This document shows positions 33,365 through 42,232 of a DNA stretch of 64,000 bases, in pieces. Under the pieces are notes generated by a model, which did no database searches, had not been told where the DNA came from, and saw only the letters and a list, made by a program, of their open reading frames with translations. The translations under genes were made by a program, and so were the position numbers. This stretch comes from Salipiger sp. H15 (GTDB taxonomy: Bacteria; Pseudomonadota; Alphaproteobacteria; Rhodobacterales; Rhodobacteraceae): the NCBI RefSeq assembly GCF_040409955.1, contig NZ_CP123385.1, positions 727,501 to 791,500 on the forward strand, in the 5' to 3' direction. Each line of letters begins with the position of its first letter. Positions within the stretch are counted from its first letter, which is position 1.

Positions 33365-34916
33365 GGCCCACCAGGAGCTTGCCGAGCCGGTCCGAGGTGA
33401 CCTCGCCCGCCGGCATTGGAGCACTGAGCCGGCCGTTGTTGATGACGCAAACGCGGGTGGAGAGGGACATGATCTCTTCGAGGTCCTCGCTGATCAGCAG
33501 GCAGGCCATTCCGCGCGCGACACCCTCGGCGATGGCGCCATGCCCCGCCCGGGTCGCGCGCAGGTCGAGCCCGCGCGAAGGGGAATGGGCCACCAGCAGC
33601 CGCGCGCCATCCGAGACCTCACGCGCCAGCAGCAGCTTCTGGGCATTGCCGCCCGAGAGCAGCGAGGCAGGGGTGGCGGGACCGCCGCCACGCACCTCAT
33701 GTTCCGCGATCAGCCGCTCCGCCTCGCGGCGCATCTTGCGGCGGTCGACCAGCCAGCGCCCGCCGAAGCGGTCGGAGCCGACGCCGGTCAGGGCAAGGTT
33801 CTCGGCAAGCGTGAGCCCGGGCGCCATGGCGCTGTCGAAACGGTCGGCGGGCACCACGCGAAGCCCCGCGGCGCGGCGCGCGGCGGGCGAGGCGGCAAGC
33901 AGGTCGGTCCCGCCAAGGCCGATCGTCCCGGCCTCGGGACGGCGCAGGCCCGACAGCAGGTCGACGAGTTCCGACTGGCCGTTGCCGCCGACCCCGGCGA
34001 TGCCAAGCACCTCGCCCTCGGCAAGCTCGAGCGACAGCGCGTCGAGCGCGCGGCTGCCGTCGCCGCGGCGCGCCGTCAGCCCCGCGACCGAAAGCAGCGG
34101 CGCGCCCGGCCTCGCGGCGGCGCGCGGCGGGACGGCAGGCATCTCGCCCACGGCGAGCCGCGCCACCTCGTCCATCGCCAGCCCCTCCGCCGGGGCGGCG
34201 TCGAGCACCGTGCGGCCCTGCCGCATCACGGTGATCCGGTCGGAATAGGCGGCGACCTCGCGCAGCTTGTGGGTGATCAGCACGACCGCCCTGCCCTCGC
34301 CTGCAAGGCGGCGGACCAGCGTCAGCAGCGCCTGCGCCTCGTCGGCGGTGAGCACGGCGGTGGGCTCGTCGAGGATCAGGATCCCCGCTCCCAGCAGCAG
34401 CACCTTCAGGATCTCGGCCCGCTGGCGCTCGGCGATCGACAGCTCATCCACCCGCGCGGCGGGATCGAGCCGGAATCCAAGCTCGGCGGCGCGCGCCGCC
34501 AGCAGCCGCGCGGCCTCGGCGACGCTCACCTTCTGCCCCGCCCCGCGCAGCGACAGCGCGACGTTCTCGGCCACGGTGAAGCTGCCGACCAGCCGGAAAT
34601 GCTGGTGCACCATGCCGAGCCCCGCGGCCATCGCGTCGGCGGGACCGCGCAGCGGCACGTCGCGGCCATCGACGATCACCTCGCCCGCATCGGCGGCATA
34701 GACCGCCGTCGCCACGTTCATGATCGTCGACTTGCCGGCGCCGTTCTCACCCACCAGCGCGTGCACCTCGCCCCATTCGAGGCGGAAGCCCGCCCCGTCG
34801 AGCGCGCGGTGCCCGTCGAAGGACTTGTCGATCCCGCGCAGCAAGAGCGCGGGCGCGCGCCCCGGACCGTCATGCGGCCCGGGATGCGCGATGGGCATGT
34901 CTTCCGAAGGCGTCAT
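33357..34916 (-). CDS. BMP-type ABC ATPase, two nucleotide-binding domains
   Basis: A 519-residue tandem ATPase. The first domain has Walker A GENGAGKST (residues 56-64), signature LSIAERQRAEILK and Walker B ILILDEPTAVLT. The second has the degenerate Walker A region GVGGNGQSEL and signature LLSGGNAQKLLLARE, the usual asymmetry of NupO/RbsA-like proteins. The start overlaps the binding-protein stop (ATGA). It drives uptake of the substrate captured by the BMP protein. Confidence 0.92.
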   Translation of the reverse strand: MTPSEDMPIAHPGPHDGPGRAPALLLRGIDKSFDGHRALDGAGFRLEWGEVHALVGENGAGKSTIMNVATAVYAADAGEVIVDGRDVPLRGPADAMAAGLGMVHQHFRLVGSFTVAENVALSLRGAGQKVSVAEAARLLAARAAELGFRLDPAARVDELSIAERQRAEILKVLLLGAGILILDEPTAVLTADEAQALLTLVRRLAGEGRAVVLITHKLREVAAYSDRITVMRQGRTVLDAAPAEGLAMDEVARLAVGEMPAVPPRAAARPGAPLLSVAGLTARRGDGSRALDALSLELAEGEVLGIAGVGGNGQSELVDLLSGLRRPEAGTIGLGGTDLLAASPAARRAAGLRVVPADRFDSAMAPGLTLAENLALTGVGSDRFGGRWLVDRRKMRREAERLIAEHEVRGGGPATPASLLSGGNAQKLLLAREVSDGARLLVAHSPSRGLDLRATRAGHGAIAEGVARGMACLLISEDLEEIMSLSTRVCVINNGRLSAPMPAGEVTSDRLGKLLVGHA

Positions 34917-36004
34917 TCGCTGGCCGGCATGGTCCCGGTGATGCCTTGGACGAAGAAGTCCATGGTCCAGAGCGCGTCGTCGGGCAGCACCTCGCCCGCG
35001 GCCACCACCTCGCCGCCGTCGCGCGACATCAGCGGTCCGGCAAAGGGCTGAAGCTCGCCCGAAATGATCTGCGCCTTGGCCTCGGCAACCTTCGCCTTGG
35101 TTTCCTCGCTGACCGAAGGCCCGAAGGGCGCAAGGTCGACAACGCCCGACTCGAGCCCCTCGAACCAGCCCCATTCCTCGGGATCCCAGCTGCCGTCGAT
35201 CACCGCCTTGATGCGCGGGGTGAGATAGGCGTCCCAGTTGAACACCACCGAGGTCAGGATGTGCTCGGGCGCCGCCGCCGTCATGTCGATCTGGTAGCCG
35301 ATCGCCCCCGCGCCGCGCTCTTCGGCCGCGTTGAGGGCCGAGGCAGCGGAGAGGTCGGTGGCGATGACATCGGCGCCCTGGTCGAGGATCGCCTCCGAGA
35401 CCTGGCCTTCCTTCACCGGATCCCACCAGCTGTTGGTGTAGACGACCGTGGTGTCGATCCCCGGCTTCACCGACTGCGCGCCGCGGGCGAAGCCGTTGAC
35501 GTCCCAGTTGACCACGCCCACCGGGAAGCCCGCCAGCATGCCGATCTTGCCGCTTTCCGAAGCCTCGGCCGCGGCGATCCCGGCGAGGTACCAGGCCTCG
35601 TAGGTGCGGGCGTAGAAACTTTCCATGTTCTCGCCGTTGTGCACGCCCGAGGCGTTGAAGAAGGCGACGTCGGGATAGGCCTGCGCCGCCTCGTACATCG
35701 CCTCGCTGTAGCCGTAGGTGGTGCCGACGATGATGTTGTAGCCGCGCTGCACGTAGAGGTCGATCGCCGCGCGCAGGCGGGTGGCCTCCTCGGGGATGTT
35801 CTCGGCCACGGCGATGTCGAGGCCCAGCTCCTCGGCGACCGCGGCGCGGCCCTTGTCGATCGCCTCGTTCCAGCCGCCGTCCTGTACGGTCGAGGCATAG
35901 ATGAAGGCAACCTTCGGCTCGGATTTGAGCTCGAAGGCGGCGGCTGCCATGGGCAGCGAGACGGTCAGAAGGCCGGTCGCGAGCGCGCTGCGCAGTTTGG
36001 TCAT
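34913..36004 (-). CDS. BMP-family basic membrane lipoprotein-like substrate-binding protein
   Basis: A 363-residue periplasmic binding protein with a standard signal ending near AAAAFE (residues about 18-24). PKVAFIYASTVQDGGWNEAID and later WYLAGIAAAEASESGKIGMLAG are typical of BMP/PnrA proteins, which mostly bind purine nucleosides. It lacks the lipobox of Gram-positive and spirochaete relatives. ATG 36004 has AAAGGA upstream. It heads the operon and is divergent from a LysR-plus-oxygenase pair. Confidence 0.88.
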   Translation of the reverse strand: MTKLRSALATGLLTVSLPMAAAAFELKSEPKVAFIYASTVQDGGWNEAIDKGRAAVAEELGLDIAVAENIPEEATRLRAAIDLYVQRGYNIIVGTTYGYSEAMYEAAQAYPDVAFFNASGVHNGENMESFYARTYEAWYLAGIAAAEASESGKIGMLAGFPVGVVNWDVNGFARGAQSVKPGIDTTVVYTNSWWDPVKEGQVSEAILDQGADVIATDLSAASALNAAEERGAGAIGYQIDMTAAAPEHILTSVVFNWDAYLTPRIKAVIDGSWDPEEWGWFEGLESGVVDLAPFGPSVSEETKAKVAEAKAQIISGELQPFAGPLMSRDGGEVVAAGEVLPDDALWTMDFFVQGITGTMPASE

Positions 36005-36194
36005 GAGACGATCCTTTCCCTGTTGGCGCCCGGCGGCCGGGCTGTACGCTTTTTGTGCGTTTTCCTCGGACCACCCGTGATTCCGGCAAGTCCCGACGCG
36101 CATTTGCTTGCCCGATCTCAAGCCATATGTTCAGAAAAATGGACAGCAAATCCGGTTTCTCCGGGTTCGAATCCAAGAATATGGACGATTACTG

Positions 36195-37154
36195 ATGAAT
36201 TTTCAGGCGCTGAGCACCTTCATCAAGGTCGCCGAGACCGGCTCGGTCTCGGTTGCGGCGCGCCTGCACGGGTTGCCGAAATCCTCGGTCAGCCTCAAGC
36301 TGAAGCAGCTCGAGGAGGAGGTCGGGGCCGAGCTCTTCGCCCGCCGCGGCCGCGCGCTCGAGCTGACCGACGCCGGGCGGGTGCTGCTGGAGCGCGGCCA
36401 GCACATCCTGTCGCTCTGCGACGACACCGCCGCCGCCGTGGCCTCGATGCAGGACGACGCGGCGGGCGTGCTGCGGGTCGGCGCCTCGGGCGAGTTCGGC
36501 ACGGCGCTCAACGCGCAGATGCTGCAGGCCTTCCGCGCCGCGCATCCGAAGATCCAGCTCGACCTCGTGTTCTTCGCGCCCTCGGTCTTCCTCGACCTGA
36601 GCCGGCAGAAGGTCTTCGACGCGGTGCTCGCCTTCGACGACACCTCCGGCCCCGGCGCCGAGGTGCTGGCGACGCTGCGCTACGGGCTCTACGCCAGCCC
36701 CCGCTACCTTGCCGGGCACGGCACGCCCGGGTCGGTCGCCGACCTCGCCCGCCACAAGGGCGTCATCTACCGCGACGCCGAGGGGGTGCAGCCGTGGCGG
36801 CTGAGCGACGGACGCGACAGCGCCGAGATCCTGCCCCCCGCCGACATCGTCACCAACGACTATTGGACGACGAAATACTTTGCCGTCGCCGGCGCGGGCC
36901 TTGCCCTCCTGCCCGCCTTCTTCACCGAGCTCGAGGTCCGCGAGGGCCATCTCGCGCCGGTGCTGCCCGAGTGGCAGACCGAGGAGCGCCGCATCACCCT
37001 GCGCGTGCCCGACCCGCGCTACGTGGCCCCCAAGACCCGCGCCTTCCTTGCCTTCTGCAAGGACTATTTCCAGCCCGGCTTCGACTTCGCCGGGCCCCGC
37101 TACTTCGTGGAGGCGCTGTGCTTCCCCGACACGTCCAAAGGAGAGACCGAATGA
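36195..37154 (+). CDS. LysR-family transcriptional regulator
   Basis: A 319-residue regulator. The winged helix (FQALSTFIKVAETGSVSVAA then KSSVSLKLKQLEEEVGAELF) is followed by a LysR substrate domain in the CrgA/DmlR style. It is divergent from the BMP importer and overlaps the oxygenase start by four bases, so it should control both. The 190-base intergenic region holds TGT-N12-ACA-like sequence (about 36128-36145) but no strong palindrome. Confidence 0.88.
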   Translation: MNFQALSTFIKVAETGSVSVAARLHGLPKSSVSLKLKQLEEEVGAELFARRGRALELTDAGRVLLERGQHILSLCDDTAAAVASMQDDAAGVLRVGASGEFGTALNAQMLQAFRAAHPKIQLDLVFFAPSVFLDLSRQKVFDAVLAFDDTSGPGAEVLATLRYGLYASPRYLAGHGTPGSVADLARHKGVIYRDAEGVQPWRLSDGRDSAEILPPADIVTNDYWTTKYFAVAGAGLALLPAFFTELEVREGHLAPVLPEWQTEERRITLRVPDPRYVAPKTRAFLAFCKDYFQPGFDFAGPRYFVEALCFPDTSKGETE

Positions 37155-38203
37155 CCTCACTCACCACCGGCAACGGCCCGCGCCTGCTCAAGGACACCGG
37201 CCTCGACGCCGAGCGCGTGCCCTTCGAAGAACTGCCCGTGATCGACCTTGCGCCGATCTTCACCGAGGACGAGGACGCCAAGCGCGAACTGGCGCTGGCG
37301 CTGCGCCGCGCCTGCTCGGAGATCGGCTTCTTCTACGTGAAGAACCACGGCGTGCCGCAGGCGGTGATCGACGGCGCCTTCGCCACCGCGCGGCGCTACT
37401 TCGCCCTGCCCGACGCCGAGAAGCTGAAGATCCACGTCGCCAAGTCGCGCAACAACCGCGGCTACGCGGCGCTGCTGGAGGAAAACACCGACCCCACCGC
37501 GCGCGGCGACCTGCATGAAAGCTGGGACATGGCGCTGGAGGTCCCGGCGGACGATCCCGACGTGCTGGCCGGCAAGGTGCTCTACGGCCCGAACCAGTGG
37601 CCCGAGGGCGACGCCGCCTTCCGCGCCGATGTGACCGCCTATTACGACGAGATGCTGCGCCTGTCGCACGCGCTGCTGCACGCCTTCGCCCTGTCGCTGG
37701 AACTCGAGGAGGCGCATTTCGACGCGCTGGTCGAGCGGCCCCTCGCGACGCTGCGCCTGCTGCATTACCCGCCGCAGGAGGGCGAGGTGGACGAGCGCCA
37801 GATCGGCATCGGCGCGCATTCCGACTACGAGTGCTTCACCATCCTCGCGCAGGACGACCCCCGCATCCGCGCGCTGCAGGTGCTTAACTCCGACGGCGAC
37901 TGGATCAGCGCGCCGCCGCTGCCGGGCCATTTCGTGGTGAACATCGGCGACCAGATGGCGCGCTGGACCAATGACCTCTTCGCCTCGACCGTGCACCGGG
38001 CGATCAACCGCTCGGGCGTCGAGCGCTACTCGATCCCGTTCTTCTTCGGCCCGAGCTACGACTCGGTGATCCAGCCGCTCGACAGCTGCGTCGACGCGGG
38101 CCACCCGGCGAAATACGAGCCGATCACCTCGGGCGCCTACATCAACGGCCGCTTCGCCGAGACGCTGGCGCATTACGACCCGAACAAGGAACTGGCGGAC
38201 TGA
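37151..38203 (+). CDS. 2-oxoglutarate/Fe(II) oxygenase, isopenicillin N synthase family
   Basis: A 350-residue oxygenase. The DIOX_N-type start (LPVIDLAPIF, GFFYVKNHGVP) is followed by the double-stranded beta-helix core. The iron ligands His223 and Asp225 (GAHSDYE) and His282 (STVHRAI) are present, as is the 2-oxoglutarate anchor Arg292-x-Ser294 (RYS). It should hydroxylate or desaturate a small molecule. Coupling to a LysR opposite a nucleoside-type importer suggests the substrate is the imported compound, for example a nucleobase or nucleoside-like molecule; this is inference. Confidence 0.88.
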   Translation: MTSLTTGNGPRLLKDTGLDAERVPFEELPVIDLAPIFTEDEDAKRELALALRRACSEIGFFYVKNHGVPQAVIDGAFATARRYFALPDAEKLKIHVAKSRNNRGYAALLEENTDPTARGDLHESWDMALEVPADDPDVLAGKVLYGPNQWPEGDAAFRADVTAYYDEMLRLSHALLHAFALSLELEEAHFDALVERPLATLRLLHYPPQEGEVDERQIGIGAHSDYECFTILAQDDPRIRALQVLNSDGDWISAPPLPGHFVVNIGDQMARWTNDLFASTVHRAINRSGVERYSIPFFFGPSYDSVIQPLDSCVDAGHPAKYEPITSGAYINGRFAETLAHYDPNKELAD

Positions 38204-38212
38204 GACCACCCC

Positions 38213-38236
38213 GGGGCGGCGGACCAGCGCCGCCCC
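38213..38236 (+). terminator. Hairpin after the oxygenase gene
   Basis: GGGGCGGCG (38213-38221) pairs with CGCCGCCCC (38228-38236) over a 6-base loop, ten bases after the stop. No T-run follows, so it may act as a GC-rich intrinsic stop or mRNA 3' stabiliser. Confidence 0.55.
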
Positions 38237-38422
38237 GATCCCCTGCCGCGCTCGGGACGGCACCCGGAGGGGACGATAAGGCGCGGAATTAAACCCGCCG
38301 GTTTAGTTTCGCGATCGGGTATCGCCGAATGGCCACAGCCGACCTGCCGCAATTAAAGAACCGGCTTGCGAACTACGCCGCGCGCCGTGTAGCTGACAAG
38401 AGTGTCACGGGAGGAGCCACTC

Positions 38423-39184
38423 TTGCAGAATTTGCACGTGCAAGTCATTAATCTCGATCGAAGCAAAGACCGGCTGAATCGTATTACCAAAGATTTGAGC
38501 GACCAGAATATTGTATTCACCCGGCTTGTTGCGACGGACGGCCGCGCTCTCACGAAATCCGACCTGAATTATTACGCCTCGCTCCGCTGCCTTCTGTTTT
38601 ACGGACGCCATCTTTCAAATGGAGAGATCGGCTGTTTCCGCTCTCATCAGCGCGCCGCGAAGCTCTTCCTGCAATCGGGGCAAGAGATGGGGCTTGTGCT
38701 GGAGGATGATGCCGAGATTCCCGCCGATCTTTGGAGAACGTTGGGGCAGCTTATCGGGCAGATCCGCAAAAGCGCCGATCCGCGCTGGGAGCTGGTGAAT
38801 CTCGGGAATGCGCCGAAGAATGCGAAACATTGCGTGCCGCTTTCCGAGGTGACACCGGGCTGCGCGCTTGTCAGGGCCAAGGTTTTCCCCAAGCGGACGA
38901 CGTCATTGCTCTGGTCGCGGCGCGGCGCGCGGCGGTTTCTCGAGGAAACGCGCCATATCTGCGCCCCGGTCGACCAGCATCTGCACTCGGTGCTGAGCCT
39001 GCGCGAATCCGGGCTGGCGACCATTCCGCCGCTCATTCCCCACGCCTCGCTGCCGAGCGAGATCAACAACGAGCCGGACGCCGCGATTGTGCGCCAGGTC
39101 GCCAATCCCTCGGCCTGGTACCGCTTCCGCCGGATGATGCGAAAGCGGGCCGCGCGCCGCGACAGATCACCTGTAGGGTCCTGA
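38423..39184 (+). CDS. Glycosyltransferase family 25 protein
   Basis: A 253-residue GT25-type glycosyltransferase of LPS or surface-glycan assembly (VQVINLDRSKDRL at the start, GEIGCFRSHQRAAK, then LEDDAEIP, the likely metal/nucleotide-sugar site). I choose TTG 38423 because GGGAGGAG ends six bases before it; a GTG at 38402 would place that ribosome site inside the gene. The DNA is less GC-rich than its neighbours (many AAT, ATT, GAT codons). The next gene overlaps the stop by one base. Confidence 0.85.
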   Translation: MQNLHVQVINLDRSKDRLNRITKDLSDQNIVFTRLVATDGRALTKSDLNYYASLRCLLFYGRHLSNGEIGCFRSHQRAAKLFLQSGQEMGLVLEDDAEIPADLWRTLGQLIGQIRKSADPRWELVNLGNAPKNAKHCVPLSEVTPGCALVRAKVFPKRTTSLLWSRRGARRFLEETRHICAPVDQHLHSVLSLRESGLATIPPLIPHASLPSEINNEPDAAIVRQVANPSAWYRFRRMMRKRAARRDRSPVGS

Positions 39185-39987
39185 TGTTCTTCAAGTCCAA
39201 TCCGTCCATCCCGCCGCACTGGGCCTCCCTCTACAAGGCGCTGGCGGATGACATTCGCGCGCGAGCGAGGGGCCGGAAAATTCTCCTCGTCTCCCACAAG
39301 GGGAATTGGGGCGACGCGCTGATCGTCCAGGGCGCGCGAAACTTCCTGCGCTGGCACGGGTTCGGCTTCATCGAGCTTCGCGGCAGCCGCGCGATTGGCC
39401 GGGACATGGCGAAGACCCGCGCCCAATATCCCCCGGACCAATTCTACCCGGTTTTCACCGCGGGCGGGTCCATTTCCCCGCTCTATGGACATTCCGCCAA
39501 ATTGGCACAGGCGTCGCAGGCATATGAGGGAGGCACCATTCTTCCCGCGACCTGCGGCCTTCCGGCCCAGTCCATCGGGCTGCACCCGGAGTGCACGCTC
39601 TGGGTCCGCGAGCGCGGCGAGAGCGCGGCAAATCACCCCTCCGGCCGTTTCTGTCACGATATGGCCTTCTTCAGCCCGGCATATCGCTTTCCGAAACTCC
39701 GCGGCGAGGGGATATTCATGCGCCGCGACAGGGAGCGCCCCGCGGGCGCGCGCGACGAGGGAATCGACCTTTCCGAGTTCGGCAGTGACCGAAGCCCGGT
39801 CTGGCCCTTCTTCGCGATTGTCGGATCGCACCGGAAAATCCGGACGAACCGCCTCCACGTGGCGATCGCGTCGGCCATCTGCGGCGTGTCCTGCGAGCTT
39901 TCGCAGGGCGCAACCAGCAAGATCTCCGACGTCCATGCCGCCTCGCTGGCGGAGTACGGCCAGACCGTCACGCTGATGCGGGACTAG
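39184..39987 (+). CDS. Polysaccharide pyruvyl transferase-family protein
   Basis: A 267-residue protein. KILLVSHKGNWGDALIVQGA near residues 32-51 is the N-terminal signature of polysaccharide pyruvyl transferases. LWVRERGES and TNRLHVAIASAICGV in the C-terminal half match the family's R-H core. It would add pyruvate ketals to a surface sugar. The ATG shares its first base with the stop of the GT25 gene, so the two are translationally linked. Confidence 0.8.
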   Translation: MFFKSNPSIPPHWASLYKALADDIRARARGRKILLVSHKGNWGDALIVQGARNFLRWHGFGFIELRGSRAIGRDMAKTRAQYPPDQFYPVFTAGGSISPLYGHSAKLAQASQAYEGGTILPATCGLPAQSIGLHPECTLWVRERGESAANHPSGRFCHDMAFFSPAYRFPKLRGEGIFMRRDRERPAGARDEGIDLSEFGSDRSPVWPFFAIVGSHRKIRTNRLHVAIASAICGVSCELSQGATSKISDVHAASLAEYGQTVTLMRD

Positions 39988-39996
39988 CGCCGCGGC

Positions 39997-40797
39997 TCAG
40001 TCGCAGCGCACCGACATGCCGCCGTCGACGACGATCTCGGTGCCGGTGACGAAGCGCGCCTCGTCCGAGGCGAGGAAGAGCGCGGCGTTCGCCGTGTCGC
40101 GCCCGTCGCCCATCCAGCCCATCGGGATGCGCGCGAGCCGCTGCGCCAGCAGGGCATCGACGTCGCCGCCGGCGCGCTGGCCCGCGAGCCGCGCCTCGAC
40201 CATCGGCGTGTGCAGCTGCCCCGGCACCACGGTGTTCACCCGAACGCCCTTCGGCGCATATTCCACCGCCGTCACCTTGCCGAACTGGATCACCGCCGCC
40301 TTCGACGCGGCATAGGCCACCTGTGCCGCGCCGGTCCAGCGCATCCCCGAGGTCGAGGAGGTGTTGACGATGGCGCCCGCGCCCTGCGCCTCCATCTGCG
40401 GCAACACCGAGCGGCAGGTGAGGTAGACGGACTTGAGGTTGAAGTCCATCTGCCGGTCCCAATCCTCTTCGGAAAGCTGCGCCGCCCCGCCCTTGGCCGA
40501 GCCGCCGACGTTGTTGACGAGGATGTCGACCCGGCCGAAGCGCGCGATGCAGGCTTGCGTCATGGCCTCGACGCTGGTGAGATCGGTGACGTCGCAGAGG
40601 TGCGGCTCGACCTCGCCGCCCGCGTCGCGGGTGCGGCTCAGCGTCTCGTCCATCGTCTCGGCGCGCAGGTCGACCGCAAAGATCTTCGCGCCCTCCTCTG
40701 CGAAGCGCACGCAGGCGGCGCGACCGTTGCCCCAGCCGGGGCCGACGCAGCCCGCGCCGGTGATGATGGCGACCTTGCCTTGCAGCCGTCCGGTCAT
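39997..40797 (-). CDS. SDR-family oxidoreductase
   Basis: A 266-residue short-chain dehydrogenase. NNVGG is at residues 95-99, the catalytic Ser is around 147-149 (NTSSTS), and Tyr162-x3-Lys166 is in YAASK. The cofactor loop reads TGAGCVGPGWGNG, longer than the common TGxxxGIG. It is the last gene of the TRAP operon and overlaps the amidohydrolase stop by four bases. It probably oxidises an alcohol intermediate of the imported acid. Confidence 0.9.
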   Translation of the reverse strand: MTGRLQGKVAIITGAGCVGPGWGNGRAACVRFAEEGAKIFAVDLRAETMDETLSRTRDAGGEVEPHLCDVTDLTSVEAMTQACIARFGRVDILVNNVGGSAKGGAAQLSEEDWDRQMDFNLKSVYLTCRSVLPQMEAQGAGAIVNTSSTSGMRWTGAAQVAYAASKAAVIQFGKVTAVEYAPKGVRVNTVVPGQLHTPMVEARLAGQRAGGDVDALLAQRLARIPMGWMGDGRDTANAALFLASDEARFVTGTEIVVDGGMSVRCD

Positions 40798-41672
40798 GTC
40801 CTGTCTCCGAAATCGTAAAGCCGCGCGGGATTGTCCACGAGCAGCCGGTGCAGCGCCGCCTCGGTGGGGGCGATCACCTTCAGCGTGTCGACCAGCACGC
40901 CGTCATCCGGCGGCGCGGCGCGGAAATTGGGGTGTGGCCAGTCGGTGCCCCAGATCGTCCGCTCGGGGTAGAGCTCCACCAGCTTCGCGGCGAAGGGCGT
41001 CGCGTCGGCATAGGGAGGCGCCTCGACCGAGCAGCGCTCGGAGCCCGAGACCTTGAGCCAGACGTGATCCTTCTCGCCCAGCCGGATCAGTTCCTCGAAG
41101 GGCGCCTGATCCATGCCGAGGCTGGCGTCTATCCGGCCCATGTGGTCGATCACCACCGGGCAGGGCAGCGCGGCCAGCACCGGCGCCAGATCGGCAATGA
41201 GTTTCGCCTCCATGTGGATCAGCAGCTGCCATCCGTGCTCGGCCAGCCGGGGGGCAAGCGCGCGCAGCTGGTCGTGGGTGGCGCCGGGGGCGAGGTGGGA
41301 CATGTAGTTGAAGCGCACGCCCCGAAAGCCCTGCGCGTGCAGCTTCTTGATCTGCGGGTCGGTGATATCCGGCGAGGCCAGCGCGATACCGAGGTAGCGG
41401 CCCGGCCGCGCCGCCATGGCGTCGGCGACCACCGAATTGTCGAAGCCGTGGCAGCCGGACTGGACGATCACGCAGCGCTCGATGCCCAGCATGTCATGCA
41501 GCGCGAAGAGCTCTTCCTTGGGCGCGTCGCCGGGCTTGAAGCCGCTCTCGGGCGCGTAGGGGAAGCGCGAGACCGGGCCGAAGACATGCACGTGGCAGTC
41601 GGTCGCGCCCTTGGGCAGCGCCAGCGTCGGGGCGCTGCGGTCCGGGTTCCAGGTGATGGGGGCGTCGTTCAT
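40794..41672 (-). CDS. Amidohydrolase, 2-pyrone-4,6-dicarboxylate hydrolase-like
   Basis: A 292-residue TIM-barrel hydrolase of the Amidohydro_2 family. The metal motif DCHVHVFGP (His27, His29), IHMEAKL, VIDHMGRIDAS and GTDWPHPN match LigI-type PDC lactonases. LigI opens a pyrone lactone in lignin-aromatic catabolism, and related enzymes act on other lactones. It is coupled on both sides by ATGA overlaps within the TRAP operon. Confidence 0.85.
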   Translation of the reverse strand: MNDAPITWNPDRSAPTLALPKGATDCHVHVFGPVSRFPYAPESGFKPGDAPKEELFALHDMLGIERCVIVQSGCHGFDNSVVADAMAARPGRYLGIALASPDITDPQIKKLHAQGFRGVRFNYMSHLAPGATHDQLRALAPRLAEHGWQLLIHMEAKLIADLAPVLAALPCPVVIDHMGRIDASLGMDQAPFEELIRLGEKDHVWLKVSGSERCSVEAPPYADATPFAAKLVELYPERTIWGTDWPHPNFRAAPPDDGVLVDTLKVIAPTEAALHRLLVDNPARLYDFGDRT

Positions 41673-42232
41673 GTCAGCTCCTTGGGCGCGCCGTCGGGCG
41701 GCGAGATGCGGAACACGTTGAGCGTGGCGGAGATCAGCGTGTAGTAGCCGATGACCCCGACCAGATCGACGAGCCGCTGGGTGCCGAGCAGCTCCACCGC
41801 CTCGGCGTAGAGCGCGTCGGGCACGGCGTTGGTGGTCAGCACCGAGACGGCGACGCGGTGGGTCACCCGCTCCTCGTCATCGGCATAAGGCGGCTCGGTG
41901 CCGGTGCGCAGCGCCTCGACCAGCTCGGGCGAGAGCCCGGCCTTCAGCGCCGGGGGCTTGTGCGCGAACCATTCGTATTCGGCGCTCCAGTGCCGGGCCA
42001 TGGTGAGGATGGCAAGCTCGCTCAGCCGCGGCTCGAGCGCTGTGTCGTAGCGGCAGTAGCGGCCGAGTTCCTGCGCCTTCGCGGCCAGCTCGGGGCGGTG
42101 CAGCCAGACCGCGAGCGGGCCGCGCACCCCGCCGCGCGGACCCGAGGCGATGGCCTCGTGGATCTCGCGCTGGCGCTCGCTGTAGGTCTCGGGATCGGGC
42201 GCGGCGAGGCGTTGTTCGGGCCAGTCGGTCAT
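41669..42232 (-). CDS. Carboxymuconolactone decarboxylase-family protein
   Basis: A 187-residue all-helical CMD/AhpD-fold protein (LGRYCRYDTALEPRLSELAI, ILTMARHWSAEYEWFAH). The CxxC of the AhpD peroxidase branch is absent: the helix reads EYEWFAHKPPAL. This favours a decarboxylase or lactone-type role over peroxidase. ATGA overlaps with the GST gene before it and the amidohydrolase after it imply coordinated translation. Confidence 0.85.
   Translation of the reverse strand: MTDWPEQRLAAPDPETYSERQREIHEAIASGPRGGVRGPLAVWLHRPELAAKAQELGRYCRYDTALEPRLSELAILTMARHWSAEYEWFAHKPPALKAGLSPELVEALRTGTEPPYADDEERVTHRVAVSVLTTNAVPDALYAEAVELLGTQRLVDLVGVIGYYTLISATLNVFRISPPDGAPKELT

Noticed and set aside
36163..36174. 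GGGTTCGAATCC resembling a tRNA T-arm
   Set aside because: The surrounding bases do not form acceptor or anticodon stems. It is most likely chance in the LysR leader.
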